This document shows positions 54,071 through 64,000 of a stretch of 64,000 bases of DNA, piece by piece. The notes under the pieces are model-generated. The model saw only the letters and a list, made by a program, of their open reading frames with translations, was not told the DNA's origin and did not search any database. Position 1 is the stretch's first letter, and every line of letters begins with the position of its first letter. Made by a program: the position numbers and the translations under genes. Source of the stretch: Panicum virgatum (lineage: Eukaryota; Streptophyta; Magnoliopsida; Poales; Poaceae); the NCBI RefSeq assembly GCF_016808335.1, contig NC_053141.1:20467756-20531755 (forward strand), read 5' to 3'.

Positions 54071-55618
54071 TCACTGCTGTTGGTTGGGGTTAAACCCAGC
54101 CCAGCGGTAGTAAGCCCTCCACTCCTCCTGGTATTGCTGCTGTTGCTGCTCCAGGTTGCGGATCCTCTCGCGTGTGTATCGCTGCCAGTTCTGGGTTGAC
54201 TCGATGTGCTGGCCCAGCGATTCGTCGATATTGGTGGTGCGCATGTTCAGCTCGCCCATCTACCGAGTCAGAGTGGCAAAGTCTCTGGACGAAGCTGTAC
54301 GACGTGGGGGTCCACTAGAGCTGGAACTGGTGGACCGGTGCCCTGAGGCCTGCCGCGCCCACTCGGCGGAGCTGGCACTCTGCCATGATGAACCTCCAGC
54401 CTCATATTGTTGTGGTTGAGGCTGAGGTTGCTGCTGCATGAATTCCTCCCTTCTGGCCCTGCTTCTTGTAACCCTGCTAGGAAGACCAGAAACACTATGC
54501 CTGCAGCTCTCCTCATGTGAAACAAGAGGGATGGTTAGTGAACGGCAGTTATACAAGTGATATCTCACGTTTGGCAAAGGAATTTCATTTGCATAACCCA
54601 GCGAAAAGAAAATCAAGGAGTCATCCGGGCCTTTCTTGAGTGTGTGGCCTTGAACCAAGTACGCGTCATCGATCATAACACGGGGCTCCTCAATGAAGGG
54701 AATGGGGTTCCCATCTAAGATTCCCATATTTGATGCGATGCAGGTAACCAAAGAAGTACACTCAATAGGACCCGTCATCCGAAAATTTGTGAGCCATTGA
54801 TTAACCATTGCTTGTGCGGGGGAGATTAGGATTTTGTTGACCATGGCGTATAATATCATCAACTCATCGTTCCGCACTGGTCGTGGATCATCTCTTGGAA
54901 AGAGAGTGATAGCCACCCACTTGTGCATCAAACGAAGAGTCGGATTTTGTATGTCATTGCACCGAGGTGCAAACTTGCCATGAACAACTTGACCCGAAAT
55001 CAAACCCCAAAACTCATGTCGATCAAACCCGCGGCAAGCTTTTGCAAGGGAAACCGTCAAGCGTGCGCTAAAACCAAGGAGGTGACTGAAATTTCTCCAA
55101 TTAAAATAGCGTTCAACTCCAAAAAGTCGGAAAGAAACACTATCATCCACCTCCCGAAGAGTGCAAAGAAACTGGATGGTGAGGAGACGAGAACCATTCT
55201 CCTCAACGGGCACAAAACCATCCCATCCAATAGCATGCCAAACACGAGCGATGTCAACGTCCATACCTGTTTTCTCGAGGAGGTCCGGATCGAAAGCTCT
55301 GGTATGACCAAAGATTCGATTCTTGATCATGGCGTAGGCTTGACACTCGCAGTCATCTCGCAAGTCGAGGTACTATGCATCATCCTCATCTATCTCCATG
55401 TCCTCGGTTTGCGGGTCTGCAGCTTGCTCCTCAAACTGTTCTTCTTGTTCGTCTTGTTCATAGTCCATCGTGGTCGGTGTTGATGCAGGTTCGGGGGAAT
55501 GATGAGAGCTTGACTCGCCCTGTGAATGGGACGAGCCCAACCTTGTCATCCTCTTGAGAGCTCCGGAAATTTTCCGCCTTGCACCTCTCATGCTTGCAAC
55601 AAGAACGAACAAGAACAA
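54071..55618 (-). pseudogene. Env-position ORF of Athila-like element H (two in-frame TAG codons)
   Basis: One frame of about 515 codons, interrupted by TAG at 55370-55372 (DEDDA-stop-YLDLRDD) and 54260-54262 (TLTR-stop-MGELN). Segments: an acidic N-terminus (81 residues); a central globular region (YAMIKNRIFGHTRAFDPDLLEKTG, then FLCTLREVDDSVSFRLFG, FSHLLGFSARL, PTLRLMHKWVAITLFPRDD, PIECTSLV, AYLVQGHTLKKGPDDSLIFF); a Ser/Gln-rich tail; and a coiled-coil-like end with a Gln run. This is the grass form of the plant transposon domain protein found 3' in Athila elements. No membrane segment or signal peptide is seen, so env is positional only. It is a diverged relative of 3322-4527. Confidence 0.75.
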
Positions 55619-56395
55619 ACAAGAACAACTCGATTTGGGTTATGTTAGTGAAATGAAAATGAAACTCTTACCCACAAGTTGTTCCTCCAAATATGTGATC
55701 AATCTTGCAGCAAAGAAATGAGAGAGAGAGAGTGTGTGTGTGTTCTTGCAATCAAACTTGAGCCAAAATCCAAAGGAAACCTGAGCAAGAATGTGTGAGA
55801 GGGAGTGAGAGTGGAGAGAGTGAGTATGAGAGCTCATCACCCCTTTCTCGGCCTCTATTTGAAGGAAACTGGGCGAGTGCACCCGAGCAGAAGCCAGGCA
55901 CAACGGTTATGTAGCCGTTGGAGAAGGTGGGGCCTAGGAGCCGTTGGCCCTGGGTCGGCCGACCTGTGGGGTCGGCCGGCCCCAGGGTGGGCCCCCTGGT
56001 GCCCCCCTTTGGCCTGTTGCTTCCTCAACGGTTATAAACTTCGAAAATATGGTGCACGGCCAAAAGTTTGCTCGAAAAGATGTCCAAATTATTTTTTCCA
56101 AAAGATTTTGAAACTCAGAAAATATTTTTGGTATTTTTGTGAAAAGGGAAAGGTGCTAGAAAAATTCCAGCATGCAGAAAACAATTTTGGAAATTTTCAA
56201 ATATGCAGTGGGGAAAAACAAATGCGATGCAAAGAAAATTTGAAAAGGGGAAAAAGCAAATATGAGATAAATACCAATTTACCTTTGGCAAGGGCGTGTC
56301 GTTTAAAGTCAGACGTGCACGACTTTTCTCCATTGTTCTTACCATTTGTCGGCTTGTCCTGGAGAACTGGACGAGGTCGAACTCTCGACCTTCTG
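55619..56395 (-). other. Non-coding region between protease and env-position ORF of H
   Basis: No pol. A GC block at 55954-55986 (TCGGCCGA and GGCCGGCC) resembles 52201-52233 of the LTR. A TATA-like TTCAAATAGAGGC (55851-55863) follows about 100 bp downstream on the minus strand, then CT-rich sequence with GA/GT microsatellites (55721-55742). Confidence 0.6.
55851..55986 (-). promoter_or_regulatory. Possible internal promoter for the env-position ORF of H
   Basis: GC block plus TATA-like box in the same order and near-equal spacing as in the element's LTR, about 240 bp before the ATG at 55618. Inferred from motif similarity. Confidence 0.35.
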
Positions 56396-57124
56396 CTACA
56401 CCTTCTTTTCCTTCTTCTTTCTTTTAGGTGCGGAGGGTCGTTGTTCTGGCTGGGGTTCTAGTGCACCCCAGAGTGCTTGCCCTTCACTGTGTTGTTGGAT
56501 CATGAAGCGCTGCTCTTCCCTCTTCTTAAACCTGAAAAACATGTTGTCCCGTCCGACACGGAAACAGATCTCTCCCTTTCCGACATCGATCCTTGCCTTG
56601 GCGGACCTTAGAAAAGGTCGCCCAAGAACGAGGTCGACTCCAAGGTCACCCTCCATATCAATTACCACAAAGTCGGCAAGGATGAAGGAGTCTCGTACTC
56701 GTACAAAAACGTGTTCGGCTATCCCTTCGGGGTACCGAATGGTTGAATCTGCAAGCTGTACGAGCATGGTTGTTGGGGAAAGAGCAGGATAATCAAGTTC
56801 TACGTATATTACCTTGGGCATTATATTTATGCTTGCCCCCAGATCGCAAAGGCATCGCTCGAAGTGTTTGATGTAGATCGAGCAGCTGATCATGGGGACC
56901 CCTGGATCCTCTTGCACAGCTGCCACCATGCCATCCCAGACGTCGTTCCTTGGGGGATAGTACCTACCTACATGGTTATTGCGTGGTGGCCTCCGAGATG
57001 AGTTACCCCGTTTGGTAGACACCATGCTGACATTTTCAATGGGAGACTCGGGTTGCCCTAGGATCTTCCCGCTCTCAACAGCAGGTAACGAAGCAGCAAT
57101 TTGTGCAAGCTGGGTTTTGATCAT
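56396..57124 (-). CDS. Protease of Athila-like element H
   Basis: About 242 residues following gag in the same frame. IETQ-like helix (MIKTQLAQIAASLP), a basic linker, then an aspartic protease: CLCDLGASINIMPKVIY (active-site Asp near 90), DFVVIDMEGD, LGRPFLRSAKARIDVG, and a C-terminal tail ending in Lys-rich PKRKKKEKK and a stop. It is separated from gag by one in-frame TAG (57140-57142). The LGRPFL motif lost in G is intact here. The protein ends with its own stop and no RT follows, as in G. Confidence 0.8.
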   Translation of the reverse strand: MIKTQLAQIAASLPAVESGKILGQPESPIENVSMVSTKRGNSSRRPPRNNHVGRYYPPRNDVWDGMVAAVQEDPGVPMISCSIYIKHFERCLCDLGASINIMPKVIYVELDYPALSPTTMLVQLADSTIRYPEGIAEHVFVRVRDSFILADFVVIDMEGDLGVDLVLGRPFLRSAKARIDVGKGEICFRVGRDNMFFRFKKREEQRFMIQQHSEGQALWGALEPQPEQRPSAPKRKKKEKKV

Positions 57125-57139
57125 TTTATTGAAACTTAA

Positions 57140-57749
57140 CTAGTTTTTAAGAGTTGAAGACAAAGTTTCAAGCTTGACATTTAAACTTTCTAGGGATTTG
57201 TCATTGGCCAATAGCTTTTTATTTATATTTTTGTTGATTTTAACTTGGCCAAGAACAAGTTCTCTTAAGGGAGGTTGGTTTGAATTGAAATTCGAATTAA
57301 AAGAAGGATTATAATTATTACCTCCCTGAAAAGGTGGACGTGGCTGGTTCCACCCCTGGCCTCCTTGTGGTGGACGGTACCCGTTGTTGTTGTTGTTAAG
57401 GTAGGTGCAGTCTTCACGGGTTTCGGTGCAATCGTTCCCCATATGTCCATCATTGCCACAGACTTCGCACGTGTAGTGCGAACCCATGGCGTAAACAGGA
57501 GCATGGATTGGTTGCTTGCTCCCTTCCTCCATCTTCTTGATTAGGAGGTCCAGCTTCACGGCAATCATATCCGTCTCCTTGACAGTATGCATGCCCTTCG
57601 TGCGGGGTTGGAGTCGTTCATCGCTCCACACCTGATTGGAGACCATTTTCTCGACCAATGCATTTGATTTGGCAATGGTTAGGTCGAGGAAGGCTCCTCC
57701 AGTAGCGGCATCAATATTGGCTCGAGATGTCGTTGTGAGGCTGTTGTAG
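57140..57749 (-). pseudogene. C-terminal gag of Athila-like element H (interrupted by D)
   Basis: YNSLTTTSRANIDAATGGAF and ALVEKMVSNQ are the usual Athila gag C-terminal helices. A CCHC knuckle CEVCGNDGHMGNDC follows (57428-57470 region), then an Asn/Gly/Pro-rich stretch and a helical tail ending TLKN-TAG. The frame continues after the TAG into protease, so the stop is probably a CAG-to-TAG mutation. D interrupts the gene at 57749. Confidence 0.8.
57745..57749. repeat. Target-site duplication of element D (left copy only)
   Basis: tgtag next to the D LTR start; the partner lies outside the window. Confidence 0.5.
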
Positions 57750-60700
57750 TGTAACACCCGGTTTATAAAAGAACATAAACCGAGCAATCATATACGTGCC
57801 AGGATCAAGTCACACGTATATACAACAGAATGAACAGTATATCATAGCACATATCACGTAAAAAGACATAATAAAGCGAATACGAATGTTATTTATTACA
57901 ATAATGACAAAAATGTCTGACACAGCGGAAGCGAAGTACAAAATTACGATAAAACTCTCCGAAGCTGAAGCAGGGCGCCACAGGGACGTCGACTGGGAGA
58001 CGAAGCACCTAGAAGTCCTCGTAGTCCTGGTAGCGCTGGACGAACTCCCTCGTGTCGGCAGGAACTGAGCAGCAGTAGCGTAGCCAAGAGGAAAAAGTAG
58101 AGAAGAGGCAAGAGTGAGTACACAACTTGTACTCAACAAGTATAACACAAACTATGAGGCTCTAGGCTGGCTGACTCAACTGCATTAGCTTTTAAGTGTT
58201 GGCAAATTTTTATTAAAGCTATTTACTACGAGTTGATGAATTACCATTAACCCAGTTACATAGTAATTAATCAAGTTTAATCATGTAACTACTGAGAAAC
58301 CAAACCAAACCAAGCCACCAAGGTAACCCCGAGAAGCACCTCCCTCGTCGGAAGGAGATAACTTCACTAATCAAAAGGAGGATCTGGGCCGCTCATAACC
58401 GTGAGCACGGCTAGTATACCAGTTTTACACTCTGCAGAGGTTGCACATCTTTACCCACAAGTCGTGAGCTACGCCAGTTGTTCATCACACTTCCTTAGGT
58501 GAGATGACTAGCGACTCACTACGAGGCCTTTAGAAAGAATCTCGTTGGTAAGGCGTAACCGCGAGAGTTAGGTCGGCGACGATGGGGCCCACCTCCGGGG
58601 GTACAAGCACAGGAGCGCAATCCAAGCACAGACCAAGCCGGAGGAGCAGGGACCATTGAAGCTTACTACTCTTGCCCCGCAGGTAAGTTACTCCAAACCA
58701 AAAAGATCTAGTTATTACGCCAAGTCTATCCCATTCTAGCCTTGTGGTAGCGCTGTTGTCCCAGGTTGTCGCTCTATGAACCGGTCCTTATGGAGAGTGG
58801 CCAACCAAGCACTAAGCACCGTGCTGGCCCCCTAAACCATGTTTCTACAAAAAACATCTTTTAACGAGAAGTGAGCCACTCAAGCCACACAGAGTGCCAC
58901 TCTCAGAATTAAGTTCAAGTAAACCATTAATCGAATTAATTAAAAAGGACCAAAGTGTGTTATAGCGCAGCAACCTAGCACAACGAACCAAAATGCAACC
59001 CAAAGGTATATTTAAAGGATATAAACTGGCTAGGAAATCCTTAAAGGCATACAGTATTAAAATGCAGTATGAAATTGTATATAAAGGTGATAGGTTGTTC
59101 ATGTTATACTTGCCTTCCTCGTACTGCTCCTGCTGCTGCTCAAACTGATCCGAAGACGGCTGCTCCGGGTACTGGTACTGGGGCTCCTCAGAGGGATCAA
59201 CGTCTACTCACGAACACATGGCCAAAACAACGCACGAAAATAAGCATACAGGCAAACATTAACAAAAACTAAGAAACAGTACAACAATACATGAAAACAG
59301 CGCACAAAACTATTCTAGAACTATTCTACACGTTACAACGATCGCGTGGATATAAAGAACGCTAAAAACGGAGCTAAAACGCATAAACTAGGCCTAAAAC
59401 AAGTTCTAGGGGCTTATTTGTAAGAAAACTGGAGTTTCAGGGGCTTTTCTGCTAAAACCGAGGGCCTAGACGTAATTAAAGACTAAATCTCGGGTCTAAC
59501 GTGTAAAAACAGCAGCTATGGACGGCGGGTTCTATTTTAAAGAAGCTCAGGGTCTAAAACATAAAAGGAAGGGCAGATTTGGAAATATTTTTCAACTGAG
59601 GTGGACTGCGGGTTAAATAAAGAAAAACTGAGGGCCTCTTTAACAAAAGTAACGCGCGAAGGGGTATCTTCTAATCTGGGCCGCCGGTTTTGGATCTGAC
59701 GGCTCGGATCTAAAGTAACCTTGATCTAATCGCGGCCGCTTACTTCGGATCGGACGGTTCAAGAGGGTTTGGGTGTGGGGCGGCGGCGGAACGCGCCGGC
59801 GGCACGCTTCCGCGGCGGCGCGTGGGGAATGACTCGCCGGAGTTCGCTAATCCGGCACTCCGGGGGTTGATTTGACCCGGGCTTGGGCCTGGGTGCATGC
59901 CCGCGGTATGCGCAAGGTACTGTAGGCAGGAGCGGGGCTCGGCCAGGTCTGGGCAGGGCTCGCCTCGGCGAGGGCGGACGGCGCGGCGGCGCATCACCGG
60001 CGCGCGCGCGCAGGGGCTGCTGGGGTGCGCTATAGGCTACACCAGCGGGTCGAAAAGGAAGAGCGGGTGGGGGAGGTCCTCACCGAGACGAAACGAGCGT
60101 GGGGGGGTCGTGCAGGGGGGTCCGGTGGCGAAGACCGGCGGCGAGCGGGAGCAGAGCTCGGTGGCGGGGCCGGTACGGGGGTGCTCCGGGCGTTGGATCT
60201 GCCGGAGGAGGTCCGTGAGGGTCCTGCGAGGGTGGTCCAGAGCTGAATTAGTCCGGGGGTCACCGGAGGTGACGAGTTGAGGCAAAACAGGGGCTCACCG
60301 GCGTGGAGGCCTCTCCGCGGCGGAGCTCGCTCCGAGCAGAGGCAAGGCGGAAAATGTGCGGCGCGGCGACTAGGGTGTGGTGGCGGCTGTGGGGGCGGGG
60401 ATGGGTTTTCCAGGGGGCTGCGGGGTGGTTTTTAGAGGAGGGGCGCCGGAGATCTCGGCGTCCGCGCCAAGTTAGGAAACCGGCGACATTTACGGGCGGG
60501 GATCGCGGTAACGGCTCTGGCTCGATCCGGCTCGTGTGGGGGAAACTTCTAGAAGAGACAGGCGCTCGGAGGGCTGGCCAGTGGACCTCGGGCGCGCGCG
60601 GGGCTGAGCGGGACCACGGTCAGCGGGGGGTGCGGCGGAGCGGAGCAGAGCAGTTCGGGCGCGAGGTGGAAGAAGGCAGGTGGAGGGGAGGTCGCTGACG

Positions 60701-61205
60701 AGCGGGCCCGGCCGGTCAGAGAGAGGAGAGGCGAGGGCGATACGGGCTGCAGCGGGGCTGGGCCGAGCGGGACGCGACGCTGGCGGTGCCGGGCTGGGCG
60801 CGCGCGGTTTGGGCCCGCGGGGAGAGGCCGGGGTGGAGGAGTTGGCGCGCTAGCGGGCCGGGATCTAGGGTTAGCTGGGTTTTGGGTTTTGGTTGGCTGG
60901 GCTGCCTGGTGGGTTTGGGCTGGGTTCTAGATTTGGGTTTTCCTTTCTATTTCTATTTCTAGTTCTAATTCAAACAAAGCTATTTGAATTCAAACAAAAT
61001 TTGAATTCAACTCCTATGCATTCAAACAAAATAAAGCCATGCACCAGCATGAATGCAACAAAATTTTAAACCTATGATAAATTTTAATCAATTAAGGAAC
61101 AAAAATTAGATTAAATGCCAACTAAACACAATAAACCTTAGAAAATTTAACTAAAGCCAATTAATTTATTAACAAATGCTGAAATTTAAAAATTAGGGTG
61201 TTACA
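57750..61205 (-). repeat. 3' LTR of element D
   Basis: 3456 bp, TGTAACACCCGG to TAGGGTGTTACA, with a CpG-rich core (about 59760-60880). The core differs from A, B and C. Confidence 0.95.
58009..59203 (-). CDS. Putative spliced ORF inside the D 3' LTR
   Basis: Segment 1 at 59203-59114 (EEPQYQYPEQPSSDQFEQQQ), GCAAGT donor from 59113, intron to 58065 (1049 nt), segment 2 at 58064-58009 ending RYQDYEDF and TAG. The frame is open and in phase, as in A. Confidence 0.4.
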
Positions 61206-61223
61206 GACCCTACCCCCTTAAAG
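61206..61223 (-). other. Polypurine tract of element D
   Basis: CTTTAAGGGGGTAGGGTC on the minus strand next to the LTR terminus. Confidence 0.85.
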
Positions 61224-61240
61224 AAATCTCGTCCCGAGAT

Positions 61241-64000
61241 TTAGCTGGGCTGGCTAGCAAAGAGATCTGGATATGTCTTCTTCAACTCATCTTCTCGCTC
61301 CCAGGTAGCCTCAGCTTCACTGTGGTGACTCCACTGAACTCTGCACATCTTGATGCGCTTGTTCCGAGTAACCCTCTCTGATGTCTCCAGAATCTTCACC
61401 GGATGCTCAGTATAGGTCAGGTCCTCCTGGACATCTACCCCATCCAGGGGTGCCTGCTCCTCGGGTATTCGCAGACACCTCTTCAGCTGAGATATATGGA
61501 AGACATCATGAACTCCTGAGAGGCTGAGAGGTAACTCCAGGCGATAAGCAACTTCGCCTTTCCGCTCTAGCACCTTGAATGGCCCCACGTAACGAGGTGC
61601 TAACTTCCCTTTGACATTAAATCTGCGGATTCCTCTCATCGGAGACACCTTCAGATACACATAATCACTGACACTGAAAGTCAGGTCTCTCCGTTTGCCA
61701 TCTGCATAGCTCTTCTGTCTGCTCTGTGCAATCCTCAGATTTTCCCGCACAGCCTGAACCATCTGCTCTGCATCATCTATGATCTCAGGACCGAAGAGCT
61801 GCTTTTCACCAATCTGATCCCAATAGAGAGGAGTCCTGCATTTTCTGCCATATAATGCCTCAAAGGGAGACTTCTTTAGACTGGCCTGATAGCTGTTGTT
61901 ATACGAGAACTCAGCAAATGACAGGCACTTATCCCAACTAGTACCATACTGAATAGCACAAGCTCTCAGCATATCCTCCAACACTTGGTTGGTTCTCTCT
62001 GTCTGCCCATCTGTCTGAGGGTGATAAGCCGTACTGAAGCGCAGCTTCGTATCCAACGAATCATGGAGCTGCTCCCAGAAACGAGAAGTGAACTGAGACC
62101 CTCTGTCAGATATGATCTTCTTGGGCACACCATGCAAGCAGACAATCCGAGAGATGTACAACTCTGCTAGTCTAGCACCGGAGTAAGTAGTGTTCACTGG
62201 AATGAAGTGAGCAACCTTCGTCAGACGATCCACTACTACCCAGATGGAGTTGTACCCTTTCTGAGTACGAGGCAATCCAACAATGAAGTCCATCGTGATT
62301 TCCTCCCATTTCCACTCTGGAATCTTCAAAGGCTGTAACAGACCTGCTGGCCTCTGATGCTCAGCCTTGACACGCTGACAGGTGTCACAAATAGCCACGT
62401 ACTCTGCCACTGAACGCTTCATCCCATACCACCAGAAACGTTCCTTCAGATCATAATACATCTTTGTGCTGCCCGGATGAATAGAATAAGCTGTATCATG
62501 GGCCTCACTCAGAATCAACTTCCGAAGATCATGCACATCAGGCACGCAGATCCGGTTCTTGTACCACAAGGTACCCTGATCATCCTCTCTGAAATGAGGA
62601 GCCTTGCCCTTCTTGAGCAACTCACGAATCTCCTGCAGCTTCTCATCATCTTTCTGATGCTGCCTGATCTCTGACTCTAGAGTCGGTACTGCCTCGAATG
62701 CTGCACTCGAAGTATGATGCAAGAAGCCCAGACTCAACTGCTCGAACTCCTCGCATAACTCTGGAGACATCTGGAAAGCAACAGCCATGTTGACATAACT
62801 CCTTCTGCTCAAAGCATCTGCTACAACATTGGCCTTGCCCGGATGGTAGTGAATCTCCAGATAATAATCCTTGACCAACTCTAGCCATCTTCTCTGCCGC
62901 ATATTCAGCTCATTCTGCGTGAAAATATACTTGAGGCTCTTGTGATCAGTGTAGATATCACATCGCTGCCCATACAAGTAATGCCTCCAAATCTTCAGAG
63001 CATGCACAACTGCGGCTAACTCAAGATCATGAGTAGGATAATTCAGCTCATGCCGGCGTAACTGCCGTGAAGCATAAGCAATCACTCTGCCCTCCTGCAT
63101 CAGAACACACCCAAGACCATCCTTCGAAGCATCACAATATACCGTGAACCTCTTCGTCTGGTCTGGCAGAGTCAGGACTGGCGCCGTAGTCAACCTCTTC
63201 TTCAGCTCATCAAAGGCCATCTGACGCTCATCAGTCCATACAAAAGCCACATTCTTCTCTAGCAAGGAAGTCAAGGGCTTCGCGATCTTGGAGAAATTCT
63301 CAATGAACCTCCGATAGTATCCAGCTAAGCCCAAGAAAGACCTGACTTCCTTTACTGTCTGCGGGGTCTCCCACTCGAGCACATCCTTCACCTTACTCGG
63401 ATCAACAGCAATGCCTCCCTGAGAGATAACATGACCGAGGAATGGAACCTCGTCAATCCAGAACTCGCACTTGCTGAACTTGGCATACAGCTGATGCTCT
63501 CTCAATCTCTGCAATACGAGTCTCAAATGCTCCTCATGCTCTTCTTCTGTCTTGGAGAAGATCAGAATATCATCAATGAAAATCACCACAAAGACATCTA
63601 GATAATCCATGAAAACCATGTTCATCAGATGCATGAAGTAAGCCGGGGCATTAGTCAAGCCGAAGGACATGACCGTATACTCATATAGCCCGTACTTGCA
63701 GGTGAATGCCGTCTTCGGAATATCCCCAGGACGGATCCTCAGCTGAAAATAGCCCGAACGAAGATCAATCTTCGAGAATATACGAGCACCTCGAAGCAAA
63801 TCGAAGAGATCCTCAATACGGGGCAGTGGATGCTTGTTCTTGATAGTAACTGCATTCAGCTCCCGATAATCCACACACATCCTCTTCGAGCCATCCTTCT
63901 TATCTACTAACAGCAACGGAAAAGCCCAAGGAGAGAAGCTGCGACGGATATAGCCCTTGGCTAGCAACTCATCAATAGTCTTCTTAACTTCTTCATGCTC
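61241..64000 (-). CDS. Element D pol: RT, RNase H, integrase, chromodomain (5' part outside the window)
   Basis: An uninterrupted frame of about 920 codons reaching the window edge. RT starts near [18 protein letters not shown], the catalytic FIDD is at about 63567-63590, RNase H has YCDASKDG and TDHKSLKY, and the integrase has its zinc region and core with the consensus [13 protein letters not shown]. The GPY/F module is intact (four C in the run that is five in A). The chromodomain ends [16 protein letters not shown] few changes from A/C ([19 protein letters not shown]) are unlikely to be fatal. Of the copies here this pol looks the most functional, but gag and protease are not visible. Confidence 0.92.
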   Translation of the reverse strand, partial: EHEEVKKTIDELLAKGYIRRSFSPWAFPLLLVDKKDGSKRMCVDYRELNAVTIKNKHPLPRIEDLFDLLRGARIFSKIDLRSGYFQLRIRPGDIPKTAFTCKYGLYEYTVMSFGLTNAPAYFMHLMNMVFMDYLDVFVVIFIDDILIFSKTEEEHEEHLRLVLQRLREHQLYAKFSKCEFWIDEVPFLGHVISQGGIAVDPSKVKDVLEWETPQTVKEVRSFLGLAGYYRRFIENFSKIAKPLTSLLEKNVAFVWTDERQMAFDELKKRLTTAPVLTLPDQTKRFTVYCDASKDGLGCVLMQEGRVIAYASRQLRRHELNYPTHDLELAAVVHALKIWRHYLYGQRCDIYTDHKSLKYIFTQNELNMRQRRWLELVKDYYLEIHYHPGKANVVADALSRRSYVNMAVAFQMSPELCEEFEQLSLGFLHHTSSAAFEAVPTLESEIRQHQKDDEKLQEIRELLKKGKAPHFREDDQGTLWYKNRICVPDVHDLRKLILSEAHDTAYSIHPGSTKMYYDLKERFWWYGMKRSVAEYVAICDTCQRVKAEHQRPAGLLQPLKIPEWKWEEITMDFIVGLPRTQKGYNSIWVVVDRLTKVAHFIPVNTTYSGARLAELYISRIVCLHGVPKKIISDRGSQFTSRFWEQLHDSLDTKLRFSTAYHPQTDGQTERTNQVLEDMLRACAIQYGTSWDKCLSFAEFSYNNSYQASLKKSPFEALYGRKCRTPLYWDQIGEKQLFGPEIIDDAEQMVQAVRENLRIAQSRQKSYADGKRRDLTFSVSDYVYLKVSPMRGIRRFNVKGKLAPRYVGPFKVLERKGEVAYRLELPLSLSGVHDVFHISQLKRCLRIPEEQAPLDGVDVQEDLTYTEHPVKILETSERVTRNKRIKMCRVQWSHHSEAEATWEREDELKKTYPDLFASQPS

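Larger units (their letters stand above)
52564..57749 (-). mobile_element. Interior of Athila-like element H (cut at the right by D)
   Basis: In minus-strand order: gag (from 57749), protease, non-coding, env-position ORF, 3' non-coding, PPT. RT, RNase H and integrase are absent, as in G. Tekay element D inserted in gag at 57749, so the 5' part is beyond the window. Confidence 0.75.
57750..64000 (-). mobile_element. Tekay-like chromodomain retrotransposon D (3' part)
   Basis: 3' LTR, PPT and most of pol; continues past the right edge. Inserted in the gag of H. Confidence 0.92.

Noticed and set aside
1..64000. CRISPR array, operons, rRNA or tRNA genes
   Set aside because: No regularly spaced short repeats, no bacterial gene layout and no RNA gene pattern; the content is eukaryotic retrotransposon sequence.

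Overview
This window looks like plant heterochromatin, most likely from a grass with a large genome. I recognise no host gene, rRNA or tRNA gene. Almost every base belongs to a stack of nested Ty3/gypsy LTR retrotransposons. Nearly all are oriented on the minus strand, so their 5' ends lie at the higher coordinate. Three lineages are present. (1) A chromodomain (Tekay/Del-like) family with very long LTRs (about 3.3-3.5 kb), a TGGTATCAGAGCC initiator-Met primer site, gag, protease, RT, RNase H, integrase and a C-terminal chromodomain: elements A, B, C and D and solo LTR E. (2) Athila-like elements G and H, which carry gag-protease and an envelope-position ORF but no visible RT or integrase. (3) A decayed Tat/Retand-like element F.

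Layout from left to right. 1-5238 is the 3' half of Athila-like G (LTR, PPT, non-coding, env-position ORF). 5239-26082 is Tekay element A, flanked by the 5-bp duplication ggttg; inside its protease/RT region sits non-autonomous Tekay element B (11720-20643, duplication cttgg). 26088-29606 is the rest of G (non-coding, gag-protease, truncated 5' LTR). 29607-33221 and 48502-50921 are the two halves of F, into which G inserted at the left. F is split by plus-strand solo LTR E (33222-36576 plus 48314-48496, duplication tgcac). E is in turn split by Tekay element C (36577-48308, duplication acttc), the most complete element here. 50922-52563 is a short primer-site/leader fragment and an Athila-like LTR. 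52564-57749 is the interior of Athila-like H. 57750-64000 is the 3' part of Tekay element D, which runs off the window.

Relative order of insertion follows from the nesting: an Athila-like element (leader at 50922), then F, then G and E, then A (in G) and C (in E), then B (in A). D inserted in H independently. Hand comparison of LTR pairs agrees: B differs at about 3 substitutions plus one 12-bp indel, A at about 17 substitutions in 3371 bp (0.5%), and C at about 48 in 3278 bp (1.5%).

The items most worth following are these. Each long Tekay LTR contains a conserved pair of exon-like segments whose phases match across a GC-AG intron. Element B is very young; its gag is replaced by a gene-like segment with an intron-like acceptor, and its pol is deleted. 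The Tekay gag has a phase-0 intron of about 110 nt in both A and C. Both Athila elements share a gag-protease plus env-position layout without pol, with an LTR-promoter-like module repeated upstream of the env-position ORF.
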